Below, piece after piece: positions 38,316 through 52,636 of a DNA stretch of 64,000 nucleotides. The stretch lies in NCBI GenBank assembly GCA_033239525.1, contig BSYO01000003.1:620001-684000 (forward strand). Reading direction: 5' to 3'. The notes beneath the pieces are model-generated. The model ran no database searches, was not told the DNA's origin, and was given only the letters and a program-made list of their open reading frames with translations. The position numbers and the translations under genes were made by a program. Source of the stretch: Nepenthes gracilis (lineage: Eukaryota > Streptophyta > Magnoliopsida > Caryophyllales > Nepenthaceae). The first letter of the stretch is position 1. Each line of letters begins with the position of its first letter.

Positions 38316-38910
38316 GAAACTGTACTCATTCTTTAAAACCCAGGCTGTCGTTTCCAACCAGCGACTACGTTCCACATCCTCTTGGCCCCAGTCGAATAAA
38401 TGTAATGCCTTTAAAAAGCTGAATTCCAAGCATATGTATAAGAAAACTTTAAAGAGCTACTTATTCTCAAGCATGATGGGCTAACAGCATCTCTAAAACC
38501 TTCTTTAACCCCTTTGACAGTGAAGGGCATTGTTCGACAATGAATTACCCAAAGAAAGCCCCCGCAGTTCCTTCTTTCCGTTTTGAGACAGACTGTAGAG
38601 TTCTTACAACCTCTTTCCACGCGGCCCGACTTTACACATTGAAAAAGCACTTCATTATATGGACTAACCTTTGCATTTGGGCTACCCTTAGGATTTGTCT
38701 TCATTGCCGAGGCTTTCTCCTTGGTCCTTCCTGTAACTTCTTTTTATATGGCCCGATGATGAAAGCACTTCATCTCACCTTTGAATTTGTATCAGCTGTT
38801 TAGGTTTTTCCCTTGGCCGTCCCTGCCTTCTTTTACAGGTAGTGGTTTTCATCTAGAGTTATTATTGTGCTCTCCCCTCCTAGTCCTGTCATTGTATAAT
38901 CTTTTAGTGC
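38316..38910 (-). other. Right flank of the Copia insertion, exon-like segments of unknown gene
   Basis: Less AT-rich than its surroundings. On the minus strand are short exon-like blocks with acceptor and donor signals, for example CAG|CTTTTTAAAGG near 38420 and ACAG|GAAGGACCAAGG near 38730 ending CAAAG|GTTAGT. A minus-strand frame from about 38420 stays open across the Copia target site into 32990-32940 when the element is ignored (about 55 codons). The reading phases of the blocks do not join into a protein I recognise, so this may be a gene remnant or chance. Confidence 0.3.
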
Positions 38911-39319
38911 ATGTTTGGTTACAGGAATTGAGGAAAAAATTTTTTTTTATTCCCACGAAAATAGAAATTTTTCCGTTTGGTTAGCAGTAGGATGGGAATT
39001 ATTATTCCCACATGTTTTTTTATTATATTATTATTATATATTATTATTATTATTATTTATTTGGTATTATTATTATTACATATTATTATTTTATTTTATT
39101 ATTATATTATTATTATTAGGTATTATTATTATTATTATTACTATTTTCACCTTATTCCTCATACTATTCTACAAACCAAACAATGGAATACTAATTTTCA
39201 TTTTATTCTATTTTAACAACCAAATATAATAATAACAATTCAAACTTTATTCCCATCCTTTTCTATTCCCTGGAATGATTATTCTATTCCCACCTTATTC
39301 TATTCTAACAATCAAACAT
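38911..39319. mobile_element. MITE-like element with (TTA)n core
   Basis: Starts ATGTTTGGTTACAGGAAT and ends AACAATCAAACAT, an imperfect terminal inverted repeat; both arms contain further matching GGGAATAGAAT-type sequence. The centre (about 39000-39150) is a long TTA/ATT repeat. No clear target-site duplication and no ORF. The GTTTGGTTACAGG start is a pattern seen in plant MITEs; superfamily not assigned. Confidence 0.55.
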
Positions 39320-39830
39320 ACCGTTATTAATGAGGGCGGTGAAAGACTCATTTTCTAGGATTGAGTTGTTGGGAGCTATGGCCAAGATTTTCCAACTACC
39401 TAGTATTACATGCAGGAGGATGTAAACTTTAAGCTCATCCTCCAACATCATCTTAGAATATACGAGTATTCACAAGCTTCTAGAAATTCTTGAGGTGCGT
39501 GACCATATAAGTATTACCTTTCAACCTAATATAAAATTTACCAATAATTTTAATAAGAAAAATATGTAGGTTTTCATATCATATAGATCAGCTAGCCTTT
39601 TCTATAAAATGTGAATATTATTTTTTTGGATGATATGATAAAAAATACTCTTATCTATGAATAAATTTAACAACTTTTTGACCCATCTGCTTTTACACAT
39701 TTGAAATCCTAGCGTTGGGCTCGGCTCTCTCACCTCGGTCGATTGTTCAGGTATTTGTAAAAGGGAAAGTTCTCCTTTCTCATGTTTACTACTAGAATCC
39801 CCTATTTTTGCTGCACACGAACCTACCTAT
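39320..39830. other. Intergenic stretch, nothing recognised
   Basis: AT-rich unique-looking sequence between the MITE-like element and the next LTR element. Confidence 0.6.
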
Positions 39831-40662
39831 TGTTAGAAAATGGTCACTCCCTTGTGGGTAACCCAACAAACTGGTTTGTCATTGGAGGATTTGTGGAGAA
39901 CAAACCCGGAAAACTGTTTCCGGTCAACGGGATGTTGACCGGAGGAGAATAGTGGACGGTCATTGGAGATTGACCAGCGGACGGCCAGCTGAATTCGGTC
40001 AACAGGAGGTTGACCGTCTGAGGCTATAGGAGTGCTGCAGGATGGCGGATGGATAGCGAAGACGGTAAACGGGAGGTTGACCGGATCCGGTCAACAAGAA
40101 AAGTTGACCGGTTGGCTATGGAGAACGGTTAAGTTCTCCGGTAGCAGCTGAAAGGCGGAGGACGGTCAAGTTATCCGGATGCCAGTAGGAGACGGTCAAC
40201 GAGAAGTTGACCGGCGGAGGACACTCCTCTCTTTTACTCTCTGTTTTTCTTTCTTCTCCCTCTCACTTGTGGTACACTCCTCTCTATATTTTACAAGTAT
40301 GAGAGAGAGTGAAAGAAAGCATCCAAGCACGGTAAAGTGCAAGGAGGGAAAATCCAAAGGTGAAGGAACAAGAGAGGGGTGCACCACCAGTGAGAAGGAG
40401 AAAGAAGAAAAACAGAGAGTAAAAGAGCGGAGTGTTTTCCGTTTATTCCGGTGAGGTTTTTCTTTATTATTCTCGGGTGTGTAGCGGATACTCCATCTGG
40501 GAGGTTTGTAACCTATTTTCACATGGTGGGTTTGCTGCAAACTCTACTCCCGTGGTTTTCCCTTGGTTCATAAGGGTTTCCACGTAAAACGGCGTATGCT
40601 TCTTCTTCCTCTTTCATTTCTCTATTTATCATTCTGTTCAGACGACCTCCTCCCGGCCAACA
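39831..40662 (+). repeat. 5' LTR (832 bp) with W-box dyads
   Basis: TGTTAGAAAATGGTCACTCC ... CCTCCCGGCCAACA. The first 50 bp and last 350 bp match the 3' LTR, but the U3 interior (about 39885-40300) does not. That interior holds several inverted pairs GGTCAAC...GTTGACC, for example at about 39932-39952, 39999-40017, 40081-40103 and 40194-40212. Confidence 0.92.
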
Positions 40663-40664
40663 AG

Positions 40665-40675
40665 TGGTATCAGAG
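40665..40675 (+). promoter_or_regulatory. Primer-binding site, initiator tRNA-Met type
   Basis: TGGTATCAGAG two bases after the 5' LTR end, complementary to the initiator tRNA-Met 3' end. Confidence 0.93.
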
Positions 40676-40699
40676 ACTGGTTCGTGAACCGTCGGTTGG

Positions 40700-42167
40700 A
40701 TGGCGTCGTCGGCAAAGAATGGGACGTTCAATGTGGAGCAGTTCAATGGGCAAAATAATTTTATCTTTTGGCAGGAAAGGGTGAGGAATATTTTGACTCG
40801 GGAATGTACGGTAATAGCTCTTCGAAAAAAGGAGGAGAAGTCGGAGAAACTGTCTGAGGACCAGTGGCAAGAAAAGAGGGATCTTGCCAACTCCACCATT
40901 AAGTTGTGTTTGGCGGACAACACATTCCAAGAGGTCCTCGGACTGTCAGACCCGGCTGAGGTCTGGGAAAAGTTTGAGAGCCGGTATAAGTCCAAGTCCT
41001 TGACAGATAACGAGGCTGTATATGAAGAAGCAGTTCTATGGCCTGCGGTTGTCGGAAGGTGAGTGCTTTGAGAAGCACTTGGACGATTTCAACCAGCTGT
41101 TAACGCAGACGTCGGTCCTTGATGAGAAGATCAAGGAGGAAGACAAAGAATTGGTGTTGCTGGCCTCTCTGCCGGCCTCGTACGATCATATTATCACGAC
41201 GTTGCGGTTTGGGAAGGACACGCTGAAGCTGGATGAGGTTATGGCTTCCCTGCTTATGAACGAGTCAAGGCGGAGGGAAAGCGGTGAGGCCTCAAGCTCT
41301 CGGGATAGTGTCCTGGTGGCGACCAGCCGTCAAGGACGAGGGAGATTTGACCAAGGACTAGGTGGCAGGACGAAGAGGAGCAATAGCCGGAGCAAGCTTG
41401 AAGGGAGGAGTTGCTTCTTTTGTGGTAAGAAAGGCCACATAAAGAGGGACTGTCCGCAGAGGAGGCAGGACGAGGAGGGCAGAAGCAATTGTCAGGACAA
41501 AAAGGATCAGGCTGATGAACCGGAGACCATTGGCTTCTGCGGAGACCTCCTGGTGGTCCACGAAGGGGAAGCACGTAGCAGCCCATGCCAGGAGACGAGT
41601 TGGGTGATGGACAGTGGGGCCTCACACCATGCGACACCGAGGAAGTCCCACTTCATGAGTTACACGCCCGTTGGCCGCGGGGTGTTGAAGATGGGTAACG
41701 GTGGCTCGTCTAGGGTTATTGGCATTGGGGATGTTTGCTTGATGACAAGTAACGGGAATACGCTCGTGTTGGAGGGCGTGCGACATGCTCCGGACTTGAG
41801 ATTGAATGTGATTTCAATCGGGAAGCTTGATGAGAAAGGCTTCAGGACGACGTTTGGCGACGACCAGTGGAAGCTCACCAAAGGCTCCTCAGTAATGGCA
41901 AGGGGAAGCAGGACATCTGGGAGGTATTTGATGAAGGTCTGCATTGCCAAAGGAAATACCAGGGTGACCAAATGGGGCATTGGTCAAGGTGGCAGGAGAG
42001 GACGGCCAAGGTGGAGTGCAATGGAGAATGACAAGTCCGCGGTGAAAGAGCTGAAAGGGAGTGAGATTGCTCCAAGCTCAGTGGGGCGGAGGAAGGTGTC
42101 ATTCAGGCTTGCAGAGGCCAACGCCGGGATCCCAGTTGAGGGGAAGCTGTCGGAAGGCAGGCGATGA
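40700..42167 (+). pseudogene. Copia gag-protease with one frameshift
   Basis: Retrotransposon capsid-protease protein. Starts MASSAKNGTFNVEQFNGQNN at 40700; gag blocks WQERVRNILTREC, LADNTFQEVLGLSDPAEVWE and LASLPASYDHIITTLRFG (UBN2 domain). A CCHC knuckle (CFFCGKKGHIKRDC, about 41413-41454) and the protease active site WVMDSGASHHATP (about 41602) follow. The first frame ends at 41062 and the second opens at 41022; a single-base change near 40999-41015 separates them, so only one lesion breaks gag. After the protease (LNVISIGKLDEKGF) the protein runs into a basic tail ending at the TGA at 42165-42167, with no integrase. The missing pol looks like one internal deletion. About 485 codons in total. 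Confidence 0.92.
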
Positions 42168-42219
42168 CGGTCGCCGGGTAGAGGCGAATGTATCTCCCAC
42201 AAGGTCGTGAGGGGAAGTT

Positions 42220-43184
42220 TGTTGGAAAATGGTCACTCCCTTGTGGGTGATTTCAACAAACTAGTTTGTCATCGGGGTGCATTAGCAGGTTAACGTATGT
42301 TAACCGGCTGGAAGGCAAAAACGGTCAACTGTTGGTCAACGGACGGTCAACGGGTCAACAGACGGTCAACTGTTGGTCAACGGACGGTCAACGGGTCAAC
42401 AGACGGTCAACTGTTGGTCAACGGACGGTCAACGGGTCAACAGGGAGTTGACCGGTTGGAAAGGAAGAATTTACCAGTCAGTATTACTGGTATGGAATCA
42501 GCCAAGGAACGCCGGAAGACTCTTGTGATAGCTAATGGGCACAGACGGCCAAGGGATTTGACTGCAACAACGACTGAGGACGTCGTGGGCCAGTGGTAAC
42601 AAGTTGCTGGACAGCAGGGCAGGTGGCAGGCCTGCTGCGTATGCGCCGTCTGTGCAGGTGGCAGGTTGCAGAGTTGGTGGACTAAGTTGTTGGCAGGTTG
42701 CAGAGCAGGTGGCAGGCATTTGGCCACACTCAACCTCCCTATTGGTTGAAGGCTTCCGGACAGACCACTATATATAATATGCATGCTGGGCATGCAGGGT
42801 GTGTGACAGAGGAGCTGTGTGAGAGAGAGTGAAAGAAAGCATCCAAGCACGGTAAAGTGTAATGGGGGAAAAATCCAAAGATGAAGGAACAAGAGAGGGG
42901 TGCACCACCAGTGAGAAGGAGAAAGAAGAAAAACAGAGAGTAAAAGAGCGAAGTGTTTTCCGTTTATTCCGGTGAGGTTTTTCTTTGTTATTCTCGAGTG
43001 TGTAGCGGATACTCCACCTGGGAGGTTTGTAACCTATTTTCACATAGTGAATTTTGTTGTCAACTCTACTCCCATGGTTTTCCCTTGATTCATAAGGGTT
43101 TTCACGTAAAATGGCGTGTGCTTCTTATTCCTCTTTCCTTTCTCTATTTATCATTCTGTTCGGACGACCTCCTCCCGGCCAACA
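42220..43184 (+). repeat. 3' LTR (965 bp) with a different U3 interior
   Basis: Starts TGTTGGAAAATGGTCACTCC and ends CTCCCGGCCAACA. Right part from about 42822 matches the 5' LTR closely; the U3 interior (42275-42820) is unlike that of the 5' LTR and contains the 41-bp tandem repeat and a CAGGTGGCAGG-rich stretch (about 42600-42720), with a TATA-like TATATATAATATG at 42769. Confidence 0.92.
42322..42444 (+). repeat. Three 41-bp tandem repeats made of W-box cores
   Basis: Units start ACGGTCAACTGTTGGTCAAC at 42322, 42363 and 42404. Each unit holds four GGTCAAC cores (reverse complement GTTGACC), giving twelve in 123 bp. Confidence 0.97.
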
Positions 43185-45614
43185 CCTGTAATCTGGGAAC
43201 AAGCTTCTCTGATTCCAATTTTACTGTGGCTGATGGTGATGCAAAATTTTTCGTTAAAATAATTTCAAAAAAACAGGACAAATTAATGCCAGAAATGTTC
43301 AGGATGCAAATCCATTGTAAAGCTTGCTCCATGACTCTTCTAAATAAATCTATTTTCTATGTAGGTAAAAAATTTAACAGCCTTTTTAAATAATATTTTT
43401 TAGAATTAAAAACAAATACCCCTAAGCTAACTCTGTTTTCGGCCAAAGAAGAGGGGGCATGCCACTGACGGAGAAGAGCCTCATATTATGTTTTGGAGAG
43501 GCACTTCTTAAATAATATGAAGATGCCCGTGGCCCTTATATTTAGTTATGGAAATTGGACACGGCTCCATCACTTATTAAATCCTCATATTATGAAGCCA
43601 TCAGGAACAGTTTAGTGGAGATATTCAATGTTTCATTTTCATTATCAGATCAATGGGAAATTAAGAAATAATGAATTTACTGAGGGGAGCAGCCGATCGG
43701 CTGCCCTGTCATTATAAGGAGTGGGAGAAGCATATAAGAAATAGGAGGAGCCGCATGGAAGAAGGGAGGTGCAGGCTTCCTTCGCTTCATTTCTTTTTTA
43801 TATTTGCGTTTCTTTTATGTTTTCATCTAATGAGATCGGGTGATGTAACAGCAGCCGTGCTGGTGTATTTTTCTTTTACAGATATTAGAATAGTCATTAG
43901 AATGAGTGTTAGCACACATAATTTGGAGATTTTATCTGTTCTTATTTAATTTTACAAAAATAAATAAGTTTAAATGTAATGAAACACCTAATATACATGT
44001 GTGGATGTTATAGAGGCTGGGCATTTGTGCGGCCAACCATCATTACTTTGAATGGCATGTTACGCACCAACGTATATGTATTTATTGTATATTATATGAA
44101 TCTGATCTTATATAATTTGTTATACATTTTGAATTTTTATATTTGGTATATTATTTTAACTAATTAAAATGGCATATCCTTGCATTAAAAATCAGGAAAA
44201 TTGAAATTCTGTCACAATTTTGATATTAATTTCTTTACAGTATGATCATAATTATTGTTAAAAACTCTTGGTTATCATTGATGTTTTCTTCCTTCTAATA
44301 CAGTGTTATTATAACGTGAAATAAAAATGTATATTGATTATTTTTTTGAAGCCACAATACAAGGATTTCGTATATTATACTTGATCCGTAACTAGACATT
44401 GGATTCAGCCGGAAATCTATTAGCCTAGTAAGGCATAAGCTTTGGTTACAATAATCTCAAGTCTTGGGACGACAACACAAAATAAAAGTTCAAATGCTCA
44501 AGGTTGTACCTTTTTTCAAATTTTCCTTCGATGTTCCCATCAGTCAATGCTCCAGGTGATTTAGACCGCACAGGAGCCCAATAATATCGTAATTCTAAAG
44601 ATGGAAGATTTGTGTGGCAAAAAAGATTCTTATTGAATAGAATGAATAAGACTAATATGAGAATTAGCTCTATGTATAAAACCAAATGGACTAAACGAAC
44701 CTTTATTTATAATTGTGATGGCAAGTGGTAATGTACGCTAAAATGTTAATAATGATCTATCAATAAAATATCATAATATGATTATATAGAAAAAATTCTA
44801 TCAATTTCTTAGTAAAATCCCCAGCTTTTATACTTAGGCTATTGGCTTGAAAAAATATTTTTTGTGTCAATAAATTATTAAGACCATGTTGTTGAATTAG
44901 CAGAAGATTCCGCTAAAGCTATGACTCTCATTGATTTTTGCTTTATGAAATAATGACTGTGATTACTATTTTTTTTTATGATTTTCAATTTTATTGATTT
45001 ATAACTGATTAAACTCTTTTTTCAAGATAATAATGGAGTAGTTTTTATCTCGCGTTGTCATGGCCTTGACCTTGGCATGTTCAGAGAACCAGAGAACTCC
45101 ATTTGTGGCATTTGGGTTTTAGTGTTTTCATTGAACTTTATAACATTTGGACCCAATCATATTTAATGTCATTATAGTTACCCGACTCCATAAATTGTGT
45201 TATTCTTTCCCAACTAACATTCTATTAATTTTTAGAGTTGCATAGTTATCCAACAAAAAACAAACAAAATATATTGGATCTGCCTTACTTTAACATCTTG
45301 TAGTCACCACCAGATTTTGCATTGGGCAATCTAGCTCTCCCATTTCTAGGGGAGTCAAACGGTAGTGACAAGCTGACAATGGGACCGCACTCTCCCCTTC
45401 ATAACTCCACCATAACTTCAGGAAAATGGATGGAGGGAGTCGGAATCATTTTTTGTGAAACTACAAAGCTATCTCAAGCGAGCATTTACAACCGGTGCAG
45501 TTACATCTCAACTACTTGTGTACTACTTGGTATAGATAAAAATTCATGAATAAATTATTTAATCAGTTCATTTATAACTACACCAACCAAAAATCAATCA
45601 TAGATTTATTAAAT
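43185..45614. other. AT-rich intergenic region, no gene recognised
   Basis: Short ORFs only, with no domain signature. No RNA gene or repeat border was found. Confidence 0.6.
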
Positions 45615-46600
45615 TTGATAGGTCCGATAGTTCACGAGCCAACCCATAACTCAGCCCGCTGGAGAAAGAAGGGTTCAAGAAGTAGCAACGATCCGGCAGA
45701 GGCTCCCCTAAGCCCAAGATCCAAAAGGCGCGTTAGAATGCCCAATTCACATGACCCAAAATTGTCCAGTAATATATGGGCCATCGGGGTGGGGTTATTG
45801 AACGGCCCATAAATATAGCTTAATAGATAAATTCAAGTGACCGTTGTTACATGTGGTCCCTCGCGACTGTAAAAGTAAGAATGATAGGCGGTAGTCGCCA
45901 ACCTGTTACCCTGAGGGTTATGACGGTACAGAATGTCAAGGATAAAAGTATGATGACGTCTCCCTCAAAATTGTAGAGTTCATTACCTACCATCACAAGC
46001 CTGCAGTATTGGCTACTCGCAATTGTAAAGTTTTGAGATCCAAGGATAGTTACCCAACTCTTACTCTATAAATACATCTCTTCCCCCACAAGAAGAAGGA
46101 TCCCCGATCATGGATCAACCAATCACGTAGTCAATCAACACTTGGATATTTAGGCATTCAAGAAAAAGCTCTTTGAAAGCCACTCTCCGATGAGTATAAA
46201 TTTCTCCAAACCACTTATTGACAACTACATCTCTCTAAAAGCCATTCCCCCTACGAGTGTACCATCTCCAAGCTGCTCACTCTTTTAAACACATCAAACG
46301 GAGCCTAATCATTCACTATACATTCAATCCCCCCACACTTGCATCTACACATACTTTTTCATCATCTTATTTTTCTATTCAATTAAGAAAGATTATTGAT
46401 TTGAATATCAAATGATATATAGGGGAGTAAATTCTAATGTTCATTGACCGCTTATTTTTTAATTGTGGTGTGTAGAATTTAAGTTCATAATAACGAAGAC
46501 CAAACTCATTTTTAGTCGAATACTTGAGTTAGACGGCTCTTTAATTCGTTTAATGATTTAGATTTAGAGACATATTAATACCATACAATTACTAGTGTTA
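45615..46600 (+). mobile_element. Probable degenerate LTR of Ty3/gypsy type
   Basis: GC content rises, then a LTR-like promoter block appears: CTCTATAAATACATC at 46063, followed by CT-rich leader and GATTATTGATTTGAATATC near 46391, which resembles the TTGAG.GTCGGAG region of other LTRs here in a decayed form. No clear ends or target duplication. Lies just upstream of the tubulin gene. Confidence 0.4.
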
Positions 46601-46784
46601 CCCATAAACACCGCCTTTCAATTTATAATTTATTTAATCTTACATGTGAATATTGCAAATTTTATATTCAAAGATTATGAAATATTGTTTAATATTAATA
46701 ATTTTATTACCGGATAACCGGATAGTTGGCAAACTGCCAGCAACAAAAGACCTGGAAAACGAGCGGGTGGTGGGGTTGGGAATA

Positions 46785-50347
<3,563 letters not shown>

Positions 50348-51596
50348 GGGGTGGCGACAGTGGCTGCAGCAGCAGCATATTCTATCTTGCAGTAGTGTGT
50401 CATTGTTGAGAGTGATTTGTGTTTTAAGGGACTGGCTTTTAGATTGACCAAAAATGGATGCGTATGGGGTTTTGGACCATCCTTTTACTATTGTCTCTGA
50501 CTTTCCTAAATTTTCATTATGCTTTAAACGGGTAGACGAACGCCTGTTGTCAATGTTGGAATGGCGAGCTTTTTTAATGCGTGATGGTGCTACTATTCTG
50601 TCTTTGCTCTCCATATTTCTAGACTAGTCTAGTACTACTGATGGATGTTGGTTTTCGACCCGCATAATTTACGTCATTTTTTTTTACTCACCATCGTATG
50701 TTTTTTTTTAAAAAAGTGTGATTCTCTTTAATAGCAACACGTGGAGTTTCTTTCCAGTAATCTTTTAATTTATCCTATTTTATATAATATTTTATCTATT
50801 TATATATATTAATTAATTTATATAAAAAATAAATGAACCAATGGAGTTAGGTTTAAAATTTGTCACCAATATTTTTCTACGTTAGTATTAACTGGCGGAT
50901 CAGTTAACCTTATTTGTCATATTTCACTCTGGTTGGCAAGGTGATGATTAAGCAGTTAATGCACACTCGTTACGCTGGCATCTGATCAATCTCTAAGTAT
51001 GTTCGGTTGCCTAGTTGTATCGTTTTCTGCATTTTTATTTCCTTTTTTTTATTTTGGATTTCTTTTATGGCAGAAATTAATTATATATACATTTGATCTT
51101 CTTTTTAAAAGAAAAACTATTAAGTAAAGTTTCTTAATGGATATGAATCAGTTCATATAAGATTTTAACTAAATAAAAATATTCGATTTCTAATTTTTGG
51201 AGAAACTGTCACACAAAACAGCAAGCAACAAGAGGAAGAATAGCGGGCGGTCCTTGGATTGAGAAGATTGTTTGCAGCTGCGGGTTTCGAAGGGTGACGT
51301 TTCCTCGTGACTGTCATTTCCCCGTCATCATCGCTCATTTAACATTGCAGTGACTTTAGCAGTGCACCTTCCCCATATAAATATTTCTGATCTTGAAATT
51401 ATGTCTACTAATAAAAAAATTATATTTTTTATCCTAATAATTCATATTTTTATTTCTACCTATAATCATTATTCTGTTTTTAGTACAAATGTGCTAAGGG
51501 ATGAGCCCCACAAACACACTCATATGACCCATTTTTTCGATCTCTTATTGCCCCTATATACTTTTTTAATAGTACGCCTATACTTTGTGTAGAATT
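50348..51596 (+). other. 3' UTR of beta-tubulin and AT-rich spacer
   Basis: 50348 to about 50640 reads as an untranslated tail; the poly-A site was not fixed. The rest up to the first LTR is AT-rich with no gene. Confidence 0.55.
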
Positions 51597-51957
51597 TGTT
51601 GCATTCCACGTATTCGAATTATCCTATGGATTAGGAGACCGCGAATTAAATTTTTACGTTGGGTCGATCTAATGTGGATCCGATCTCCATAATCTTGATC
51701 ATTAACCCTACGTAACACAATTGAAAATGAAAGGTCTGAGAACGGTAGGAATTACTTTCACCGTATATCATCCGACGGTCAAATTAGATATATTTTCAAT
51801 AGAGTAAAAAGATGTAATGAGGATGCGTAGATGTATATCACGGTGGATTAATCGTTTGGGTACGTTCGGAAGATGGGCGGTTTGGATAGACGACGTCTTG
51901 GAAAGATAACTTTTCATTGGTTGGAGGAATTCACGGGAGGCCTTTTGAATGGGGAGT
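51597..51957 (-). repeat. 3' LTR of the LARD-like element, left part
   Basis: Starts TGTTGCATTCC and matches 59349-59701 (TGTTGCGTGTC...), including GGATTAGG...CCGTGAAT and GATAGACGACGTCTTGGA. Ends in GGAGT, the target of the nested insertion. Confidence 0.9.
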
Positions 51958-52373
51958 TATTACGAGCCTTTAGTTTGTTTCCTTTTCATATTTTCTCTTT
52001 GGTTTGATTTTTACTCATTCCGTTAGTTGTTAAGTTGCCCTTACCCCTTTTGGCCACCTCCCAACTGATTCAGTTACTTTTAGTGCTCAATTTGCTATAA
52101 ATGTAATGGTATAGGGACGAAAGGAATTAAAAAGTTATTGCCACACTCTCACGTCTTATCTTTCCCTCGTGTTCTCTCTAATTTCCCTCTGCATAATCTC
52201 TCTCTCTCTCCCTCTCTCTCTCTGCCCTTCCTAGACTCGTCTCTCCCTTTCTCTCTCTCTCACGCTCTCTTCTCTCTATTTTTCCTCATCTTCTCTGCCA
52301 GAACTCCCCTCTCCTCTTCCACCCTCACCATCTCGCCGCCGATTATCACGATACGACCATGGAGCACGTATCA
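51958..52373 (+). repeat. 5' LTR of the nested element
   Basis: Starts TATTACGAGCCTTTAG and ends GAGCACGTATCA. Contains a strong CT-rich microsatellite (52196-52280) and a TATA-like GCTATAAATGTAATGG at 52094. An ATG (52359) lies just inside its right end and opens a frame into the internal region. Confidence 0.9.
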
Positions 52374-52599
52374 AATGGTACTCTCATTGAGAAAAAAGTA
52401 GAGAAAATTGAAAAAAAGCACTCGACGCACTCGAAGCGGCCATCGCCGAGCTTGCCAACGCAATGAAGGACCTTCGACGGGCTACCGACAGATTTGGTGC
52501 CACCATGTCCACCGCAGTTACTACTACAGCGCAGATCCAGTTGTCAGTGGTGGAACTCAGTCAATCACTCTACAAAATCGAGCACAACCCTAACTGCTG
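52359..52599 (+). pseudogene. Unknown ORF start with predicted coiled coil, frameshifted
   Basis: The ATG lies within the LTR (MEHVSNGTLIEKKVEKIEKK), and the frame crosses into the internal region. At an A-run (52411-52417) the coding-like frame changes by one base and continues as LDALEAAIAELANAMKDLRR, a helical, coiled-coil-like stretch, through VVELSQSLYKIEHN to a stop at 52597-52599. Not related to any gag I recognise. A single indel in the homopolymer separates the two halves. Confidence 0.45.
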
Positions 52600-52636
52600 A
52601 ACACTGTGGCGCTGCGCAGACTGGCTGGTCACTGAG

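Larger units (their letters stand above)
39831..43184 (+). mobile_element. Copia deletion derivative with gag-protease only
   Basis: Bounded by LTRs 39831-40662 and 42220-43184, flanked by CCTAT (39826-39830) and CCTGT (43185-43189), an imperfect 5-bp duplication. Primer-binding site for initiator tRNA-Met at 40665 and a purine-rich tract just before 42220. The internal region is only 1557 bp and encodes gag, zinc knuckle and protease; integrase, reverse transcriptase and RNase H are absent. It can move only if another element supplies the missing enzymes. Confidence 0.93.

Noticed and set aside
39000..39216. ORFs of Tyr, Ile and Leu over the TTA repeat
   Set aside because: Translations of a (TTA/ATT)n microsatellite in the MITE-like element.
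38977..39229. Poly-Tyr/Ile/Leu protein
   Set aside because: Simple-sequence translation with no coding support.
40665..40675. TGGTATCAGAG as part of a tRNA gene
   Set aside because: It is complementary to a tRNA 3' end and sits at a LTR border, so it is a primer-binding site, not a tRNA gene.
42322..42444. Regular repeats as a CRISPR array
   Set aside because: The 41-bp units are contiguous with no unique spacers and lie in a plant LTR.
42266..42599. Plus-strand ORFs with NGRSTGQQTVN repeats
   Set aside because: They translate the 41-bp W-box tandem repeat in a LTR; both frames are open only because of the repeat.
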